Below, in pieces: positions 7,748 through 10,490 of a DNA stretch of 10,490 nucleotides. Each line of letters begins with the position of its first letter. The stretch's first letter is position 1. Source of the DNA: Sphingobacteriales bacterium (GTDB lineage Bacteria > Bacteroidota > Bacteroidia > Sphingobacteriales > Sphingobacteriaceae); assembly GCA_947478655.1 (NCBI GenBank), contig CANJWU010000027.1, positions 1 through 10,490 on the forward strand. The letters run 5' to 3'. The translations under genes and the position numbers were made by a program. The notes beneath the pieces are model-generated. The model was given only the letters and a program-made list of their open reading frames with translations. It was not told where the DNA came from and made no database searches.

Positions 7748-10288
7748 TTATTTTTTCGATTCTGTATTATAAATGAATTTTGTAGTCAAAGGAATATTAT
7801 CCAATGAAAGTGTATGCTTAGGTTTGAAATAAATTGTTTGCGTTTGATTGGGCAAGAGATCAAAATAATTATCAGAAAAATCGCCTGCAATACTAGTACT
7901 GAGCTGGATATTTTTTTTCCATGTTGGCGAAGAAATACGAATGGCAATTTGGCCATTGTCTGCAGATTGTTGGACACTGATGCTATCGGCCACTAAGTCT
8001 AATTTTTTTATCGCATCAAAATAATAATAATTTGTTACCCTACTTCCATCTTGTTTTTCAATGCTTGCAACACCGACTAAACGTGTTGGATCAAAGCCTT
8101 TAGTTAAACTGGCCATACTAAATTGAGTTAATTTTGTTGCAGATTGTGGCCTAAGATTAAATTGATTGTTCGATTGGAAAACAATTTTTCCGGTATGGGT
8201 CATCACTTTAAAATTTAATTTTACTTGCATGGCTTGAAGCGAATCGCTGACAACATACAATTGTAAACTATCATTTTGTTTTTTAAATGCCAACATATTG
8301 GTGGCAAAACTTTTTTTAACAAAATAATAGGCCGCTTTTTTTTCTTGGTAATAATCGCTGCTCGACCAAGACACCACCGGCCAACAATCGTTGAACTGCC
8401 AATACAGTGTGCCCATACAATATGGCATTGCCATTCGATGGGCTTCTATGGCTATTTTTAGGCCCTCTGCTTGCAAAACTTGACTTGTATAAGCATATGT
8501 GTCGAAGTCGGAAGGTATTTGATAGTACAAGGCCATTTGTTGGTCTATGATTTGAAAACCTTTGGGATGTTTTTGATGCGCTTGCATTGTGCTCGAATTT
8601 AATTTTCGATCGTTTAAATTCGTAAATTTTTCGAGGGTGCTTTTATTCGGAAAAGATTGAAAGCCATACTCGGATACAAATCGACCTACTTTTTGTTGGT
8701 ATTTTTCGAAAGGTTCTTCGCCCCACCAAACACCCCAATAGTGAATGTCTCCAAATAGTAAACTTTCTTTTCTACCCCAACCAAATTGTGGAGATGATGG
8801 CCAATAAGCAATGCCATCGCTCAGGCTATCGATCACCGATGGAATGATTTGATGAAATATTTTTTGATAATCGGACCAAATCCGAATGGAATCTGCAGCG
8901 CTCATATTAAATTGTTTTTGCCAACCCCAATTAGACCAGCCTTCTGCTACTTCGTTATTTCCACACCACAATGCAATACACGGATGATTTCTTAATCGAA
9001 TGAGTTGATCGGCAATTTCTTGTTTCACATTATTGGCAAATGCCGCGTCACCTGGCACTAAGCCACAAGCAAACATAAAATCTTGCCATACTAAAATGCC
9101 AGATTCGTCACACTCGTTATAAAACGCATCGCTCTCGTAGATGCCACCGCCCCAAACCCTTAACATGTTGAAGTTTGCGGCTTTTGCTTGTTGAATTAAA
9201 GTTTTAGTTTGCGCGCTACTTACCCGAGGTATAAAATTATCTTGCGGTATATAATTCGCACCTTTCATAAAAACAGGCAGCCCATTTAATTTGAAATAAA
9301 AAGATTTACCGATTTGATCAGCTTGTTGAATGAGTTCAATTTTTCTCAAGCCTATGCGGGTGTTTTCTGAAATTTTAATATTCTTATGCTGCAGGTTAAA
9401 TGTTAAATTTAATAAATTGGGTGCTCCCAAACCATTGCACCACCACAAATTGGGCTTGTTAATGCTAAATGGAATATTAAAAAATTGCTGCCCTTTCATT
9501 AATTTTAATTCACTACTTGCATAAACTTGCTTGGTGATACTATCGATAATTTGATAGCTAACATTTTGTTCAACAAGACTATTGATACACACTTTTGCAT
9601 TTAATCGGGCCATTGCGGTGTCTATTTGCAACTGTTGATATTGAATGTGTGCTATTTTAAATTGATCCCAGCAATGTAAATACACATTTTTATAGATACC
9701 TGCTGTAACCAAACGAGGGCCCCAATCCCAGCCAAATTGATAGGCTGCTTTACGGACCATGATTCTTTCATCTAATGGAATTTTAGGCTGTAGTTTTTCG
9801 TATGCAGAAGCTGCGATTTTTTCGCTGGATAAAAATTTTACCTGCAACTGATTATTGCCTATTTTTAATTGCTTTCGAATATTGAATTTCCAAACACGAA
9901 ACATATTATTAACACTTGCGATTACTTTTCCATTGATTGAAATTTCTGCATCAGTGTCTAAGCCTTCGAAAACTAAATCAATTTGCTGATAAGCTGATAA
10001 AGCTGGCGTGAATAAAATGGTGGTTTGGTAAAGCCATTCCTTTTGAGCTGGCCATTGTGCCTGCTGTTCGTTATTTGATAAATAGGGATCTGCAATTAAT
10101 TGATGGGCTAACAAATCTTGGTGAATGGTGCCGGGTACTCTAGCCTGCAGCCATTGCGACTCGGCCTGATTGGCTTCTTTAAAATACCAAGGTGACACAT
10201 TTGTTAAATCAATAATTGTTTGTGCTTGACTATTTGTTAATGCACAAATAGTTAACAAAAAAAATAACATCGAGCCGAATTTACGCAT
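7748..10288 (-). CDS. GH2 beta-mannosidase, secreted
   Basis: Retaining exo-beta-mannosidase; in N-glycan breakdown it cuts the single Man-beta-1,4-GlcNAc bond of the core after the alpha-mannoses are gone. The 846-residue length is normal for the family. A type I signal peptide is likely cleaved after Ala22, before Gln23. Domain order: jelly-roll sugar-binding domain (about 25-210, with VPGTIHQDLL and QFGWDWGPRLVTAGI), an Ig-like sandwich (about 210-320), the TIM barrel (about 325-665) and C-terminal beta domains (about 670-846). The barrel shows LRVWGGGIYE, WCGNNEVAEGWSNWGWQ with acid/base Glu446, and FVSEYGFQSFP with nucleophile Glu540, all close to characterised beta-mannosidases and unlike the beta-galactosidase or beta-glucuronidase branches of GH2. 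The chosen ATG overlaps the last 8 bases of the upstream CutC-family gene, which suggests translational coupling, and gives a complete signal peptide. The activity call is strong; that the substrate is N-glycan rather than plant mannan is inferred from the neighbours. Confidence 0.95.
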   Translation of the reverse strand: MRKFGSMLFFLLTICALTNSQAQTIIDLTNVSPWYFKEANQAESQWLQARVPGTIHQDLLAHQLIADPYLSNNEQQAQWPAQKEWLYQTTILFTPALSAYQQIDLVFEGLDTDAEISINGKVIASVNNMFRVWKFNIRKQLKIGNNQLQVKFLSSEKIAASAYEKLQPKIPLDERIMVRKAAYQFGWDWGPRLVTAGIYKNVYLHCWDQFKIAHIQYQQLQIDTAMARLNAKVCINSLVEQNVSYQIIDSITKQVYASSELKLMKGQQFFNIPFSINKPNLWWCNGLGAPNLLNLTFNLQHKNIKISENTRIGLRKIELIQQADQIGKSFYFKLNGLPVFMKGANYIPQDNFIPRVSSAQTKTLIQQAKAANFNMLRVWGGGIYESDAFYNECDESGILVWQDFMFACGLVPGDAAFANNVKQEIADQLIRLRNHPCIALWCGNNEVAEGWSNWGWQKQFNMSAADSIRIWSDYQKIFHQIIPSVIDSLSDGIAYWPSSPQFGWGRKESLLFGDIHYWGVWWGEEPFEKYQQKVGRFVSEYGFQSFPNKSTLEKFTNLNDRKLNSSTMQAHQKHPKGFQIIDQQMALYYQIPSDFDTYAYTSQVLQAEGLKIAIEAHRMAMPYCMGTLYWQFNDCWPVVSWSSSDYYQEKKAAYYFVKKSFATNMLAFKKQNDSLQLYVVSDSLQAMQVKLNFKVMTHTGKIVFQSNNQFNLRPQSATKLTQFSMASLTKGFDPTRLVGVASIEKQDGSRVTNYYYFDAIKKLDLVADSISVQQSADNGQIAIRISSPTWKKNIQLSTSIAGDFSDNYFDLLPNQTQTIYFKPKHTLSLDNIPLTTKFIYNTESKK

Positions 10289-10490
10289 GGTTTATAGATG
10301 CTATTATTTTTTTAACTGCTCGTATGTTTTTTTCGCTCGACACTGCATTCACAAATCCTAAATCAGGACCAACATTAACCTGCATTTTACTTGGCACAGC
10401 TTCGCTTAATGAACAATGAATAATATTGGCTTTTGTTGTTTGAATAATTGATGCAATATTGCTTTCGTTGATACCAGCTGCGGGTATTAT
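10281..10490 (-). CDS. cutC: CutC-family protein, C-terminal fragment (N-terminus beyond the window)
   Basis: The frame is open from the window edge to a TAA at 10281-10283, giving the last 69 residues. It begins IIPAAGINESNI, continues to the segment ANIIHCSLSEAV, and ends with a basic helix (NIRAVKKIIASINHA). The glycine-containing turn followed by N-x-x-N-I and then an I-x-H-x-S segment is the pattern of the last strands of the CutC TIM barrel; family members are roughly 240-250 residues, so most of the protein lies outside. CutC is usually annotated as a cytoplasmic copper homeostasis protein, but its molecular function is not settled. The stop codon lies inside the start of the beta-mannosidase gene (8-base overlap), so the gene belongs to the glycan operon. 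The family call rests on a short stretch and recognition by eye. Confidence 0.75.
   Translation of the reverse strand: MIPAAGINESNIASIIQTTKANIIHCSLSEAVPSKMQVNVGPDLGFVNAVSSEKNIRAVKKIIASINHA

Noticed and set aside
7904..7920. Long T/A homopolymer runs (also at the gene starts near 3075, 4810 and 7735) as possible slippage or frameshift sites
   Set aside because: All frames stay open with full-length domains on both sides; such runs are expected from Lys/Phe codons and signal peptides in AT-rich DNA.
1..10490. CRISPR arrays, insertion sequences, tRNA or rRNA genes
   Set aside because: No regularly spaced repeats, transposase motifs, terminal inverted repeats or RNA gene signatures were seen; the window is essentially all coding sequence.

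Overview
The window is AT-rich bacterial DNA carrying one compact run of six genes, all on the minus strand. Gene starts lack an obvious Shine-Dalgarno sequence, signal peptides precede a mature N-terminal Gln, and the enzyme families belong to glycan-degrading Bacteroidota. This points to a member of that phylum; something near Chitinophagales/Sphingobacteriia is a guess from overall feel, not a proven placement.

Reading in the direction of transcription (right to left): the C-terminal 69 residues of a CutC-family protein (10281-10490, cut by the window edge); a GH2 beta-mannosidase (7748-10288); a GH92 alpha-mannosidase with extra C-terminal domains (4820-7741); a GH29 alpha-L-fucosidase (3091-4818); a GH20 beta-N-acetylhexosaminidase with the same kind of C-terminal tail (800-3085); and the N-terminal 263 residues of a transglutaminase-fold lipoprotein (1-789, cut by the window edge). 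The junctions are an 8-base overlap, then gaps of 6, 1, 5 and 10 bases, so the set is almost certainly one transcript. No promoter or terminator is visible; both would lie outside the window. No gap exceeds 10 bases, so there is no unexplained intergenic sequence.

Together the four glycosidases can cut each main linkage type of a fucosylated, mannose-ended N-glycan: alpha-mannose, the single core beta-mannose, beta-GlcNAc and alpha-fucose. All four have type I signal peptides, and the fifth protein has a lipobox, so the work is done in the periplasm or at the cell surface. The missing step is release of the last GlcNAc from asparagine. The transglutaminase-like lipoprotein has a Cys-His-Asp set in the fold shared with cytoplasmic peptide:N-glycanase (Png1), and is a plausible but unproven candidate for an amidase or protease acting on the glycoprotein. 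The CutC fragment overlapping the beta-mannosidase start suggests that this poorly understood family has a role in glycan catabolism. No SusC/SusD transporter or regulator lies in the window.
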